This document shows positions 46,316 to 55,760 of a DNA stretch of 64,000 bases, in pieces. Below the pieces are notes generated by a model. It ran no database searches, was not told the origin of the DNA, and worked only from the letters and a program-made list of their open reading frames with translations. How positions within the stretch are numbered: position 1 is the first letter of the stretch; every line of letters starts with the position of its first letter. The stretch spans positions 1 through 64,000 of the forward strand of contig NZ_LZJW01000019.1 of assembly GCF_001667885.1 (NCBI RefSeq). Reading direction: 5' to 3'. The stretch is from Mycobacterium scrofulaceum (GTDB lineage: Bacteria > Actinomycetota > Actinomycetes > Mycobacteriales > Mycobacteriaceae). The position numbers were made by a program, and so were the translations under genes.

Positions 46316-47458
46316 ATGGCGAAAAACAGCCTTGATCCCACCACGCCGTTATGGCGTGCGGCGCAAGTGTTCCGGCTGCTGAGCTGCGTCTACGCCACCG
46401 GGTTCCAAATCGCCATCAATCCGGATCTGCGCCGGCCCGCGCTGGGCTGGGTGCTGTTCGCGGTGCTCATCGGCTGGAGCGCGGCGTGCGCGGTGGCCTA
46501 CCTGCGCGGGTTCGGCCGCAGACCGGCATGGGTGCTCGCCGAGATCGTGATCGTCGTGCTGCTCATGTCGTCGAACGCCCTCGTCACCACCCCGCACTGG
46601 GCGGCCGACAATCAGACGTGGCCGACGACGCTGTGGGCCAGCAACCCCACGATTTCGGCGGCCATCCAATTCGGCCCCGCCGGCGGCATGCTCACCGGCC
46701 TGGTGGTGATGGCCACCAATTTCACGGTCAAGAACTACTTCGCCCTCAACCTGGGGCATAACGCCACCGCCATCATCGAGCTGGCGATCGGCATGGCGAT
46801 CGGCATGGCCGCCCAAACCGCGCGCCGCGCCCACGAGGAACTTCAGGAGGCGGCCCGATTGACGGCCGCGGTGCAGGAACGGGAACGCCTGTCCCGCCAG
46901 GTCCATGACGGAGCCATCCAGGTGCTGGCGCTGGTGGCCAAGAAAGGTCACGAAATCGGGGGCGCCACAGCGGAACTCGCCGACCTGGCCAGCGAGCAGG
47001 AACGCGCGCTGCGGCGATGGCTGGCCAGCGCGGACATCGACCGCGACACCGACGGCGCCACCGTCGACCTGCGCACCCTGCTGCGCTGCCGGGAATCCGA
47101 CCGAGTGTCGCTGAGCCTGCCCGCCACACCGGTGCCCCTGGGCCGCCGGGTGGGCATCGAGCTCGACGCCGCGGTGGGCAACGCCCTGGACAACGTGGAC
47201 GCACACGCCGGACCCGAGGCGCACGCGTTCGTGCTCGTCGAAGACCTCGGCGACTCCGTCGTGGTGAGCATCCGCGACGACGGGGTGGGCATCGCCGCCG
47301 GCCGGCTCGAGGAAGCGGCCGGCCAGGGGCGCCTGGGCATCTCGCAATCGATCGTCGGGCGGTTGATGTCGCTGGGCGGCAGCGCGCAGCTGCGGAGCGA
47401 ACCGGGAGAGGGCGCCGAGTGGGAGTTGTGCGTGCCACGCGCAGGGGGCGCGCCATGA
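46316..47458 (+). CDS. Membrane sensor histidine kinase of the HisKA_3 type
   Basis: A 380-residue kinase (start at 46316, MAKNSLDPTT; an in-frame ATG at 46304 is possible). About five or six membrane helices cover residues 15-165. The dimerisation segment is ERLSRQVHDGAIQVLAL with the phospho-acceptor His197, and the ATPase region has NALDNVDAHA, IRDDGVGI and GRLGISQSIVGRL. The extracellular part is very short, so the signal may be membrane-linked. It overlaps the response regulator by four bases. Its target is unknown; it lies next to the catabolic operon. Confidence 0.92.
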   Translation: MAKNSLDPTTPLWRAAQVFRLLSCVYATGFQIAINPDLRRPALGWVLFAVLIGWSAACAVAYLRGFGRRPAWVLAEIVIVVLLMSSNALVTTPHWAADNQTWPTTLWASNPTISAAIQFGPAGGMLTGLVVMATNFTVKNYFALNLGHNATAIIELAIGMAIGMAAQTARRAHEELQEAARLTAAVQERERLSRQVHDGAIQVLALVAKKGHEIGGATAELADLASEQERALRRWLASADIDRDTDGATVDLRTLLRCRESDRVSLSLPATPVPLGRRVGIELDAAVGNALDNVDAHAGPEAHAFVLVEDLGDSVVVSIRDDGVGIAAGRLEEAAGQGRLGISQSIVGRLMSLGGSAQLRSEPGEGAEWELCVPRAGGAP

Positions 47459-48117
47459 CCGATCAGACCCCCACGACCGTAATGGTCGTCGACGACCATC
47501 CCATCTGGCGCGACGCGGTCGCCCGCGACCTGGCCGACGACGGGTTCACCGTGGTCGCCACCGCCGACAGCGTTGCCGCGGCGCGGCGCCGCGCTGCCGT
47601 GGTCAAGCCCGACGTGGTGGTGATGGACATGCAGCTGCCCGACGGCGACGGCGCACAGGCGACCGCGGGAGTGCTCGCGGTCTCCCCCACGTCTCGGGTG
47701 CTGGTGCTCTCGGCGTCCGACGAGCGCGACGACGTGTTGGAAGCCGTCAAGGCCGGCGCGATCGGCTATCTGGTCAAGAGCGCATCCAAATCGGAACTGA
47801 CGCAAGCCGTGACGGCGACCGCCGAGGGCCGCGCCGTGTTCACCCCGAGTCTGGCCGGGTTGGTGCTGGGCGAATACCGCCGCATGGCCCAGAGCAAGGA
47901 CGATGGCCCCGCTCGGCCCAGCCTCACCGAACGCGAAACCGAGGTGTTGCGCTACGTGGCGAAGGGCCTGTCCGCCAAGCAGATCGCCCAGAAGCTTTCG
48001 CTGAGCCACCGCACGGTCGAAAATCACGTGCAGGCGACGTTCCGCAAACTCCAGGTCGCCAATCGGGTGGAGTTGGCGCGCTACGCCATCGAGCACGGCC
48101 TCGACAACGAACCGTGA
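47455..48117 (+). CDS. NarL/FixJ family response regulator
   Basis: A 220-residue regulator. The receiver domain (about 8-125) has the acidic pair VVDDHP, the phospho-acceptor Asp in VVVMDMQLPDGD and the Lys in YLVKSASKSEL. A LuxR-type helix-turn-helix (about 150-210, LTERETEVLRYVAKGLSAKQIAQKL then HRTVENHVQATFRKL) binds DNA. Paired with the kinase upstream. A perfect hairpin follows its stop. Confidence 0.94.
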   Translation: MTDQTPTTVMVVDDHPIWRDAVARDLADDGFTVVATADSVAAARRRAAVVKPDVVVMDMQLPDGDGAQATAGVLAVSPTSRVLVLSASDERDDVLEAVKAGAIGYLVKSASKSELTQAVTATAEGRAVFTPSLAGLVLGEYRRMAQSKDDGPARPSLTERETEVLRYVAKGLSAKQIAQKLSLSHRTVENHVQATFRKLQVANRVELARYAIEHGLDNEP

Positions 48118-48149
48118 CCCGCGGCGCAGCCGACCGACTGCGCCGCGGG
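48118..48149. terminator. 12-bp perfect hairpin after the response regulator
   Basis: CCCGCGGCGCAG at 48118-48129 pairs perfectly with 48138-48149 around an eight-base loop, starting directly after the response regulator stop and ending 16 bases before the convergent acyltransferase stop. There is no U-tract. Typical two-way stem for convergent mycobacterial genes. Confidence 0.72.
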
Positions 48150-48165
48150 CCATCGAATCGTCGGG

Positions 48166-49482
48166 CTAACTGAGTGCCGGCGTGGGGCGCTTCGCCGGCC
48201 GCGGCGGCGCCACGCGGGCGCCGACCAACGCGGTCACCATCACGGCCATGCACACCAGGCCGTCGTCCTTCAGTCCCCACCGGATGGCGGCGAGGATCGC
48301 CACGCCCGCGACGCACAACAGGCCGCCGACGACCGCTCCCCGCCCGCGCCCCGACACCGTCGGGGCGCCGTCCCAGCCCGACAGCGGGTTGTTCTCCAGA
48401 GGGCGCAGCGCGACGAAAAGCAACGCCACGGCGACGATCACGATGAGCAGTTGCGCGAGGCTGACGGCGAGGAAGTCCCGCGCGCCCGGGTACCGCGGGC
48501 AACCGAGGTAGTCGAACGCCAGATGCACGCCCAGCAGCACGGGCATGTGCCACAAGTACAGCGTCATGGCTCCGGAGTTACCGATCGCCGTCCACCACCA
48601 CACCCGGGGTCGCCGGGCCCAGCGCGCGATCGCCGGCGCGGCGGCAATCGCCAACGCGCTCAGCACAATTGCGTGGCCGGCCAGCAGCAGCGAGGGCGGG
48701 CTGGTGTTGGACAGCAGGTGATCACCGGTGCCGACCATGCTGATCTGGTACGGACCCCAGGCCACCAGCGCGACGTCGACGGCGAACGCGACGGCCGCGA
48801 CGGCCAGCGCGGCGCCCCGGGTGAGCAGCCTGCGGCGGTAGGCGATGCCGAACATGGCGGGGATGAGCCAGACGGCCAGGTTCAGATACCCCAGGGGCAT
48901 CATCGCCGGCCAGTGCAGCCGGATCGCGTCGATCGCCGCGATGGCCCCGTAGACGCCGGCCACCGCGGCGGCGAGACGCCCGGCGGTGGTGATGCGGTAC
49001 AGCACCGGCATGGCGGCCAGCACCAGCACGTAGGCCCCCAAGAACCACAGCAGCTGCGTGCTGACACCGGCGACCGGCTCGTAGATGTGTTGCGGCAGAG
49101 CCCGATACAGCACCGTCAGCACCACCGCCCAAAACGCCAGGTAGTAGAACACCGGCCGGAACAGCCTGGTGCAGCGTTTCATCAGCCAGTCGCCCCAGTT
49201 CGTGCCGGCGGACCACGACGACAGGCAGGCCGCGGCGCCGGCGAAGAAGAAGAGCGGCATGATCTGCAGGAGCCACGTCGCCGCCTGAAACACCACCGAC
49301 GTGGTCAGCAGGTTGTCCCAGATCAAGACGTGGCTTTTGATGATGCTGATCGCCATCACGGTGTGGCCGAGCACCACGCCGATCAGCGACGTGATGCGGA
49401 TGACGTCCAGGACGCGGTCGCGGTCGGCGGGAGTGGCCGCCGCCACCTCGGCGACGTCGGGGAATCTGCTGAGAGCTGCCAT
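48166..49482 (-). CDS. Acyltransferase 3 family membrane protein
   Basis: A 438-residue integral membrane protein with about ten to eleven helices. The first helix has RVLDVIRITSLIGVVLGHTVMA, with the conserved Arg and His seen in acyltransferase 3 (OafA/WecH) proteins. Such enzymes acetylate or acylate sugars and lipids of the envelope; the substrate is unknown. I chose the ATG at 49482 (MAALSRFPD); an upstream in-frame ATG at 49557 would add 25 residues. It is convergent with the response regulator. Confidence 0.88.
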   Translation of the reverse strand: MAALSRFPDVAEVAAATPADRDRVLDVIRITSLIGVVLGHTVMAISIIKSHVLIWDNLLTTSVVFQAATWLLQIMPLFFFAGAAACLSSWSAGTNWGDWLMKRCTRLFRPVFYYLAFWAVVLTVLYRALPQHIYEPVAGVSTQLLWFLGAYVLVLAAMPVLYRITTAGRLAAAVAGVYGAIAAIDAIRLHWPAMMPLGYLNLAVWLIPAMFGIAYRRRLLTRGAALAVAAVAFAVDVALVAWGPYQISMVGTGDHLLSNTSPPSLLLAGHAIVLSALAIAAAPAIARWARRPRVWWWTAIGNSGAMTLYLWHMPVLLGVHLAFDYLGCPRYPGARDFLAVSLAQLLIVIVAVALLFVALRPLENNPLSGWDGAPTVSGRGRGAVVGGLLCVAGVAILAAIRWGLKDDGLVCMAVMVTALVGARVAPPRPAKRPTPALS

Positions 49483-49640
49483 GGGGTTGTACCGGACCTT
49501 TCGGGAAAGCGATTGTGAGACAACGAGTTGGGCGGCGCTGCCTACGGGACGTGTCATCTCGGGTGCGATGAATCAAGCATTGCCGGTGGTGCGGGGCCTG
49601 CGCCCGCGCAGTTCTACGCGTCGGGCCTGAGTAGTACTAC

Positions 49641-49934
49641 TCAGTTCGCGGCGGCGTTGAGCGGGTCGTAGTCGGCCAGCAGCTTTTCGATGCGCGCCTC
49701 ATCGAGGCGCACCCGCACCGTCGCGGCTTCCTGCTGGTCGCGAATCACCTTGGCCAGGGTGAACGCGCTCGACACCAGGAACAGGAAGGTGATGCCGAGG
49801 AAGCCCCGCTGCCACGCGTCGAGCGGAAGCAGGTAGATGCCGCCGATGGCGGTCACAAAGCTGATCGCGAACGCGACGGCGGCCTGAACGAAGAACGCGG
49901 CGGTGGTCTTGGACATGCTGTTGGGAACGGTCAT
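49641..49934 (-). CDS. YiaA/YiaB two-helix membrane protein
   Basis: A 97-residue protein with two membrane helices (about 15-35 and 45-63) and a charged C-terminal helix (IRDQQEAATVRVRLDEARIEKLL). The TTAAFFVQAAVAFAISFVTAIGGIYLLPLDAWQRGFLGITFLFLVSSAFTLAKVIRD layout is that of the YiaAB family; function unknown. The start could also be the internal ATG at 49916. Confidence 0.85.
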   Translation of the reverse strand: MTVPNSMSKTTAAFFVQAAVAFAISFVTAIGGIYLLPLDAWQRGFLGITFLFLVSSAFTLAKVIRDQQEAATVRVRLDEARIEKLLADYDPLNAAAN

Positions 49935-50143
49935 GCCAAAGAGCCTGCGGCAGCGCGCCGCTCGCGGGATCCGTAAGACTACTCAAATGTGGGGTTGCCG
50001 ATTGACTGAGGTTGCGTCACAGGTTCGCATCGGTCGGCGGACACGCGGCGCACTGGCCGGGACCCGGGTAGCTGCACCCTTAATCTGGCTTGCTAGCTGA
50101 CCCGAATTCTGGGGTGCCCGAAGGGGGCCGACGGCCGAGGAGT

Positions 50144-50932
50144 ATGCACGTGGCCGAACTCGACCGGCGCCGGTTCCTGGCCGCGCTGGCCGCGACGGTG
50201 GCCGTCACGACCGGCGGGGCCGCCGAGTGCGTGGCGCGGGGCGATGTTTCCGGGCTGGTGCCGTCGGCGCCCCCGCCGGACCCTCGATCGCGCGTCGCGC
50301 TGCCCGGTGGCGGCGTGCTGAACAAGCTTCCCGGCAACGGGGACCTGTTGGCATGGACGGTCGACGACGGCGCCGACACCGATGTGGTGCGGCTGTACAC
50401 GCAATTCGCGAAGGACACCGGTGTGCGGCTCACGTATTTCGTCACCGGCGCCTACCACTCGTGGACCGACAACGCCGCCCTGCTTCGACCGTTGGTCGAC
50501 TCCGGGCAGATACAGCTGGCCAATCACACCTGGACGCATCCCGACCTGACTCGGCTCTCGAAGGGGCAGATCGCCGACGAGCTCACCCGCACCGACGCGT
50601 TCCTGCGCAACACGTATGGCGCCGATGCCACGCCATACTTCCGGCCCCCGTACGGGCACCACAACGCCGCGGTCGGCGCCGTCGCCGCCGGCCTGGGCTA
50701 CCAGGTGACCACGTTGTGGTCCGGCGATCTGCGTGATTCGGCGCTGGTTTCCGCGGATCAGATCGTGCGGATGGCCTACCGGTCGTTCCTTCCGCAGAAC
50801 ATCGTGATCGGCCACCTCAACCATCCCCCGGCCACCCACGTGTACGGGCAGCTGGTGGACATCATTCGAGCCCGCAGGTTGCGCACGGTGACGCTCGACG
50901 ACGTGTTTCTGCGACCGGGGCGCCGGACCTAA
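50144..50932 (+). CDS. Tat-exported polysaccharide deacetylase
   Basis: A 262-residue CE4/NodB enzyme. The N-terminus DRRRFLAALAATVAVTTGGAA looks like a twin-arginine signal peptide. NodB motif 1 is TVDDGADTD (Asp74, Asp75), motif 2 is NHTWTHPD (His128, His132) and motif 3 is RPPYGHHN. It probably removes acetyl groups from envelope sugars such as peptidoglycan. The ATG at 50144 has GAGGAG only one base before it; a GTG at 50150 is the other option and keeps the signal. Confidence 0.9.
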   Translation: MHVAELDRRRFLAALAATVAVTTGGAAECVARGDVSGLVPSAPPPDPRSRVALPGGGVLNKLPGNGDLLAWTVDDGADTDVVRLYTQFAKDTGVRLTYFVTGAYHSWTDNAALLRPLVDSGQIQLANHTWTHPDLTRLSKGQIADELTRTDAFLRNTYGADATPYFRPPYGHHNAAVGAVAAGLGYQVTTLWSGDLRDSALVSADQIVRMAYRSFLPQNIVIGHLNHPPATHVYGQLVDIIRARRLRTVTLDDVFLRPGRRT

Positions 50933-50946
50933 CCGTCGAGGCCGCC

Positions 50947-51759
50947 TCAGCCGAGTTGATCGCCAATCTCCTTGGCGGCCTTGACAAGTGCAGCGGCCAC
51001 CGTCGGATAGCGGGCGGGGTCGAGCCGGTTCTGGGGTGCGGCGGCGTTGAGCGCCAGCCGCAGGCCCGGCGCCCGCGTGGGTATCGGCACCGCGACCGAA
51101 GCGACACCTTCCTCGCTCTCCTCGCGGTTGATCGCGTAGCCGCGCTCGCGAACGGCGGCGAGCTCGGCTTCCAATTCGGTCCGGCTGCCGATGGACGATG
51201 AAGTGATGCGTTCCAACCGTTCTCGCGGCAGCAGCTGACGCAGCTCCGGCTCGGACAGCTGCGCCAGCATGACCTTGCCCGTCGAGGTGCAATGCGCCGG
51301 CATGCTGCGGCCCAGCCGCGACGCCACCCGGACCGCGGCCGGTCCCTCGACGGCGGCGATGAACCGGACGCTGGCCCCGTCCAGCATCCCGACGTGGATC
51401 GTTTCGCGCAGCTGCTCGCCCAGGCTTCGCATGACCGGGGTGGCCGTTCGCTGGATGTCGATGCGGCCGAAGATGGCGAACGCGACGCCGGTCAAGGAGG
51501 GGCCGGGCAGGTAGGCCTTGGACACCGGGTCCTGGCGGACGAACCCCCGGTAGGCCAGCATGGCCAGCAACCGGTGCGCGGTCGATGACGCCACGCCCAG
51601 GTAGCGGGTGGCCTCGCTCAACCGGATCTGGGGTTGCTCACCCAACAGCAGCAGGAGCTTGAGGGCGTTGTCGACCGACTCGATCGGATACTGCGGCGCA
51701 AGCGAATCGGCGGCCGGCGCGGCCGGGTCGGCGATGGCCCGCTCGCTTCTTCTCGCCAT
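50947..51759 (-). CDS. IclR family transcriptional regulator
   Basis: A 270-residue regulator with an N-terminal winged helix (about 25-90: SVDNALKLLLLL, LSEATRYLGVASSTAHRLLAML) and a C-terminal GAF-like effector domain (RSMPAHCTSTGKVMLAQL, REESEEGVASVAVPI). IclR proteins often control aromatic or carboxylic acid catabolism. Its target is not evident; the permease gene ends 30 bases before it on the same strand. Confidence 0.93.
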   Translation of the reverse strand: MARRSERAIADPAAPAADSLAPQYPIESVDNALKLLLLLGEQPQIRLSEATRYLGVASSTAHRLLAMLAYRGFVRQDPVSKAYLPGPSLTGVAFAIFGRIDIQRTATPVMRSLGEQLRETIHVGMLDGASVRFIAAVEGPAAVRVASRLGRSMPAHCTSTGKVMLAQLSEPELRQLLPRERLERITSSSIGSRTELEAELAAVRERGYAINREESEEGVASVAVPIPTRAPGLRLALNAAAPQNRLDPARYPTVAAALVKAAKEIGDQLG

Positions 51760-51789
51760 GACAGTGAAGGTACTCGCGCCGATTGCGAC

Positions 51790-52881
51790 TCACAGCAAGC
51801 TGAGCACGGCCGCGCCGAGCAGGCCGGCACCGACCACGATGCCGGTCGCGGCGGCGGTGGCCTTCCACCCGAAGCTGCGGGCGACCATCGCGGCGCCCGG
51901 GACGCTCACCGCCGGAAGGGTGATCAGCAGCGCGCCGATCGTCCCCGACGACGCGCCCAGCAGGGCCAGACCTTGCAGGATCGGGATCTCCCCCGCCGTC
52001 GGGATGACCATGAGCGTGCCGGCGACCGCGACGACCACGACGAGCAGCAGGGCCAGCAGCGGCCCACGGTGAGCCGGTTGCCCCAAGGTGAGCAGGTAAC
52101 CGCGGAACGCCCCGACCAAGAGCACCAAGACTGCGTACTCGGGCAACAAGAACAGCGCTAACCACAGCAGTGCCCGCGCGAACCTGCGCGGCGTGCCCGC
52201 GCTCTCGTCGTCGACCGGAGGCGTGATCGCGCTAGGCGCCGTCGGATCCGGGCCGGACGGTCGGGAGAGCCGTCCCACCGCGGCCCCGACGCCGAGCACC
52301 GTCGCGGCGCCGACGACCACCCTGGTCAGGCTCCATTGCCAGGGGGCGACGAAGAGCAGGAAGACGAGCACAGCCGGGTTGAGCAACGGGTTTCCCAGCC
52401 AGTAGGCGATGGCCGCGGCCGGCGTGACGCCGTTGCGCCGCAGGGTGACGGCGACCGGGGCGGCGCAGCACGTGCACATCATCGATGGCATCCCGGCGAC
52501 CCCACCGGCCAGCCCGCTGGACAACCGGCCTGGGCGGTTCAACGCGCGCGGCAGCCACGACCGCGGCATCAGCGCCTGCACCGAGGCGCTGATCAGCAGC
52601 GCAACCACCAATGCCGGCCAGATCGACGCGACGTAGGCGTGGAAGAAGCTCGCCGCCGCGTGCCAGGTCGGGCGATCGCCGGGATGCACGCCGCCCACGG
52701 TGAGAACGCTCGATCCCGACCAGTGGTGGGTGCGATGGGCCGTGGCGGCTTTGCCCGCGTAGGGCAGCCACTTCGCCCACAGCAACCCCGCGACGAACAG
52801 GGCGAGGGTGACGAAAACACCGGTCGCGACGTTCCCCCGCCGGCCGGCGTGAATTGCATTGCCCTTCAAAGGCATCGCCAT
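51790..52881 (-). CDS. Permease of the DUF318/ArsP family
   Basis: A 363-residue membrane protein with eight to ten helices in two halves. The signature MCTCCAAPVAVTLRRNG contains vicinal cysteines seen in PF03773 permeases; the second half has TAGEIPILQGLALLGA. Relatives include organoarsenical and metal-related exporters, but this member's cargo is unknown. The start is uncertain (ATG 52881 or 52875). The head-on SGNH hydrolase may share the promoter region. Confidence 0.86.
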   Translation of the reverse strand: MAMPLKGNAIHAGRRGNVATGVFVTLALFVAGLLWAKWLPYAGKAATAHRTHHWSGSSVLTVGGVHPGDRPTWHAAASFFHAYVASIWPALVVALLISASVQALMPRSWLPRALNRPGRLSSGLAGGVAGMPSMMCTCCAAPVAVTLRRNGVTPAAAIAYWLGNPLLNPAVLVFLLFVAPWQWSLTRVVVGAATVLGVGAAVGRLSRPSGPDPTAPSAITPPVDDESAGTPRRFARALLWLALFLLPEYAVLVLLVGAFRGYLLTLGQPAHRGPLLALLLVVVVAVAGTLMVIPTAGEIPILQGLALLGASSGTIGALLITLPAVSVPGAAMVARSFGWKATAAATGIVVGAGLLGAAVLSLL

Positions 52882-52990
52882 GCCCACCGACGCTAGTCGA
52901 CGAACCGTGCCCCTCGTCGGGCGCGTGGGTGGCCGCGCTTCACACACCGGGGTGGCGATCGCTATTATTCTCGGCTTCGTGTACGGGGCT

Positions 52991-53797
52991 ATGCCTTGCG
53001 GATATCGCCGTTACGTCGCCATCGGGGACAGCCAGACCGAGGGCTTGTGGGACGGCGACGACGTCGTCGGTCTTCTCGGGTTTGCCGACCGGCTCGCCGT
53101 GATGGTCGATTCGCTCTATCCGGGGCTGCACTACGCCAACCTGGCGATCCGCGGCAAGCGGATCGCCGACGTTTTGCACGAGCAGGTTCCGCAGGCCCTG
53201 GCGATGCAGCCGGACCTGATCACCGTGTGCGCCGGGATGAACGACGTCATCCAGCCCGGGCGGTCGTTCGGCCCCGCCCTGGTGGACCTCGAGTACGTCT
53301 ACGCGGCGCTGGCCAGATCCGGGGCCACGGTGGTCACGACGACCTTCCCGAACGTCGCGCAATTCCTGCCGCTCGGACGGCTGGTCTCGGGCCGTCTCGC
53401 CCGCATCAACGCGGCGATCACGGCGGCCGCCGAGCGCTACGGGTTCGGGCTCGTCGACCTGTACAACGCGCCGTCGATGCGGGAGCTGGACACCTGGGCC
53501 ATCGACCGGGTGCACGCCTCCACCAAAGGGCACATGCTGTTCGCCGCCGCGGCCGCCGAAGCCTTGAATCTGCCTGGCAGCAACCATGATTGGGCCCACG
53601 CCAGCCCCGAAGCCAGGCGCCGGTCGCTCAGTGCCGGCGCGTACGAACAGCTGCGCTGGACGCAGGACAGCTTCTTCCCCTGGATCTGGCGCCGGCTGCG
53701 CGGCATGTCCTCGGCCGACGGGCGGGAACCCAAACGCCCGCAGCTGGAGAGCCTGAGCACGCCGAGCAGGCCGGCCGACGCGAACCGGAGGGTTTAG
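52991..53797 (+). CDS. SGNH/GDSL hydrolase
   Basis: A 268-residue esterase-type hydrolase. Block I is YVAIGDSQTEG (Ser14), block III has CAGMNDVI, and the C-terminal DRVHASTKGH supplies the Asp-x-x-His pair. The ATG at 52991 puts the fold at the N-terminus; the frame stays open upstream to 52859, and an extended start would add a possible membrane helix (VAIAIILGFVYG) and overlap the divergent permease start. Substrate unknown. Confidence 0.86.
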   Translation: MPCGYRRYVAIGDSQTEGLWDGDDVVGLLGFADRLAVMVDSLYPGLHYANLAIRGKRIADVLHEQVPQALAMQPDLITVCAGMNDVIQPGRSFGPALVDLEYVYAALARSGATVVTTTFPNVAQFLPLGRLVSGRLARINAAITAAAERYGFGLVDLYNAPSMRELDTWAIDRVHASTKGHMLFAAAAAEALNLPGSNHDWAHASPEARRRSLSAGAYEQLRWTQDSFFPWIWRRLRGMSSADGREPKRPQLESLSTPSRPADANRRV

Positions 53798-53833
53798 GGC
53801 GCGCATCGCTGGGCGGTCAGGCATCCTGGACGC

Positions 53834-54499
53834 ATGGACGTGGAGGCTTTGCTGCATGCGATCCCACCGCTCGCGGTCTACCTGGTGGTGGGCGGTGTGG
53901 TCGGGCTGGAGAGCCTGGGAATTCCGCTGCCCGGGGAGATCATCCTGGTCAGCGCGGCCCTGATGTCCTCGCACGACAACCTGCCCGTCAACCCGATCGG
54001 CGTCGGAGCCGCCGCGGTGATCGGCGCCGTGGTCGGCGACTCGATCGGTTACACGATAGGGCGCAAGTTCGGCATGCCACTCTTCGACCGGCTGGGCCGG
54101 CGGTTCCCCAAACATTTCGGTCCCGGACACGTGGCGTTGGCCGAAAAGTTGTTCAACCGCTGGGGAGTTCGGGCCGTCTTCTTCGGCCGCTTCATCGCGC
54201 TGTTGCGGATTTTCGCCGGGCCGCTGGCCGGCGCCCTGAAGATGCACTACCCGCGCTTCCTGGCGGCCAACGTCTCTGGCGCCATCTGCTGGGCCGGCGG
54301 CACCACCGCGCTGGTGTATTTCGCCGGGATGGCCGCCGAGCGCTGGCTGGAACGGTTCTCCTGGATCGCACTCGTCATCGCCATCGTCTTCGGCCTGATC
54401 GCCGCCTTCGCGCTGCGGGAACGGACGTCCCGGGCCATCGCCGAACTCGAGGCCGAGCACTACCGCAAGGCCGAGAACACCGCGGCCGACGCGGCCTGA
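53834..54499 (+). CDS. DedA/SNARE-associated membrane protein
   Basis: A 221-residue membrane protein. Family segments are ESLGIPLPGEIILVSAALM, GDSIGYTIGRKFG and RFIALLRIFAGPLAGALKM; four to six helices. DedA proteins are linked to lipid flipping and membrane potential. The M. tuberculosis counterpart is Rv2637, followed there by a STAS protein as found here (55285), which supports synteny. Confidence 0.92.
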   Translation: MDVEALLHAIPPLAVYLVVGGVVGLESLGIPLPGEIILVSAALMSSHDNLPVNPIGVGAAAVIGAVVGDSIGYTIGRKFGMPLFDRLGRRFPKHFGPGHVALAEKLFNRWGVRAVFFGRFIALLRIFAGPLAGALKMHYPRFLAANVSGAICWAGGTTALVYFAGMAAERWLERFSWIALVIAIVFGLIAAFALRERTSRAIAELEAEHYRKAENTAADAA

Positions 54500-54509
54500 C
54501 CGCGGCGGC

Positions 54510-55130
54510 TCAGCTGGCCGCCTCGCCGAGGTCCTCCGGCGCCGCCGGCCGGTGCTCTTCGATGAGACCGACCGCCATCCGGCGGGCCCGCAACGCCGCG
54601 TCCGTGTCGCCCACGGCGGCCAGCACGATGGCGCCCTTCATCAGGATGTGCCACGACGAGGCGAAGTCCTCGACGTCGACCAAGCCCGCGGCGACGGCGC
54701 GCTGACGCACGATGTCGCGGACGTGGTCGATGTGGACGATGCAGGCCTGCCCGGCCGGGGAATCGGGGCCGAGCTCGAGCAGCACGTTGATGAACGAACA
54801 GCCCTCGTAGCCGTCGCGCAGCTGGATCCAGTCGTGCATGACGTCGAAGATCGCGAGCAACTGCTCCTCGGGCGTCTCGCCTCGCTGGCGAGACTTCTCC
54901 TCGATCAAACCGTGGGTCCACACTTCCTCGCGCCGCCGCAGCACGGCCAGCACCAGGTCGTTTTTGGTGGCGAAGTGGCGGTACAGCGTCGCCTTGGCGA
55001 CGCCGGCCTTCTCGATCACCTCTTCGGTGCCGACAGCACGGATCCCACGCCGGCTGAACAGGTCATATGCGGCGGTCAAGATGCGTTCACGAGCCGACGC
55101 GGGAGGCGTTCCGACATCGGGAGTTGTCAT
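54510..55130 (-). CDS. TetR family regulator
   Basis: A 206-residue regulator. The helix-turn-helix covers about residues 12-60 (RERILTAAYDLFSRRGIRAVGTEEVIEKAGVAKATLYRHFATKNDLV), and the C-terminal domain is helical with CSFINVLLELG. The ATG at 55130 is preferred to one at 55145. A perfect AGACAG-AC-CTGTCT palindrome 39-52 bases upstream is its likely operator. Convergent with DedA; divergent from the STAS gene. Confidence 0.9.
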   Translation of the reverse strand: MTTPDVGTPPASARERILTAAYDLFSRRGIRAVGTEEVIEKAGVAKATLYRHFATKNDLVLAVLRRREEVWTHGLIEEKSRQRGETPEEQLLAIFDVMHDWIQLRDGYEGCSFINVLLELGPDSPAGQACIVHIDHVRDIVRQRAVAAGLVDVEDFASSWHILMKGAIVLAAVGDTDAALRARRMAVGLIEEHRPAAPEDLGEAAS

Positions 55131-55168
55131 AACAACGCACAACATACTCTTAGCCAGGACATGTAGAC

Positions 55169-55182
55169 AGACAGACCTGTCT
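55169..55182. promoter_or_regulatory. TetR-type operator AGACAGACCTGTCT
   Basis: A perfect inverted repeat of six-base arms with a two-base centre, in the 154-base divergent gap between the TetR gene and the STAS gene. The position allows control of both directions. Arms of the form AGACAG/CTGTCT are common TetR half-sites. Confidence 0.68.
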
Positions 55183-55284
55183 TGTTATAGAAATGAGATT
55201 CGCACTCCGCGAAGAGTCTGTCTTCAGACGGCAGGACGGGCATCCATCGCAGCGTCGTAGACGCGAGTCGATTAGGAGGCCACG

Positions 55285-55722
55285 ATGAGCTCGGCCATTG
55301 CAGAACCTATGACAACTACCCACCTCATGCTGAGCACCAAGCTGGTCTATGAGTTGGGCGATCCGAACAGCACGCTGCGCGCGACGGCAGATCGCAGCGG
55401 ACCGGCGGTGCTGATCTACGCGGGCGGTGAGATCGACGCTTGCAACGAGCACACCTGGCGCCAGCTGGTCAGCGAAGTCGCCGGCATCGTCGCCGCGCCC
55501 GGCCCCCTGGTGGTCGACGTCACCGGCCTGGACTTCATGGGCTGTTGCGCCTTCGCGGTGCTGGCCGACGAGGCGAAGCGCTGCAAGGACCGCGGCGTCG
55601 AGCTGCGCCTGGTCAGCCGCGAACCGATCGTCACCCGCATCGTCGACGCGTGCGGCCTGTCCGCGCTGCTGCCCATCTACCCGACCGCCGACTCCGCGCT
55701 GGCGGCCGCGGCGCGTTGGTAA
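55285..55722 (+). CDS. STAS domain protein (anti-anti-sigma factor-like)
   Basis: A 145-residue protein with a STAS domain at about 35-140: VLIYAGGEIDACNEHTWRQL and PLVVDVTGLDFMGCCAFAVL. In classical anti-anti-sigma factors the end of the second segment has a phosphorylated Ser (DSSG); here it is GCCAF. The ATG follows AGGAGG. It matches M. tuberculosis Rv2638, next to dedA. It probably takes part in a sigma-factor partner switch, with a different switch residue. Confidence 0.88.
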   Translation: MSSAIAEPMTTTHLMLSTKLVYELGDPNSTLRATADRSGPAVLIYAGGEIDACNEHTWRQLVSEVAGIVAAPGPLVVDVTGLDFMGCCAFAVLADEAKRCKDRGVELRLVSREPIVTRIVDACGLSALLPIYPTADSALAAAARW

Positions 55723-55760
55723 CGGGCCAGCACCGGAACTGATCGGTCCGCCCCCGCCGG

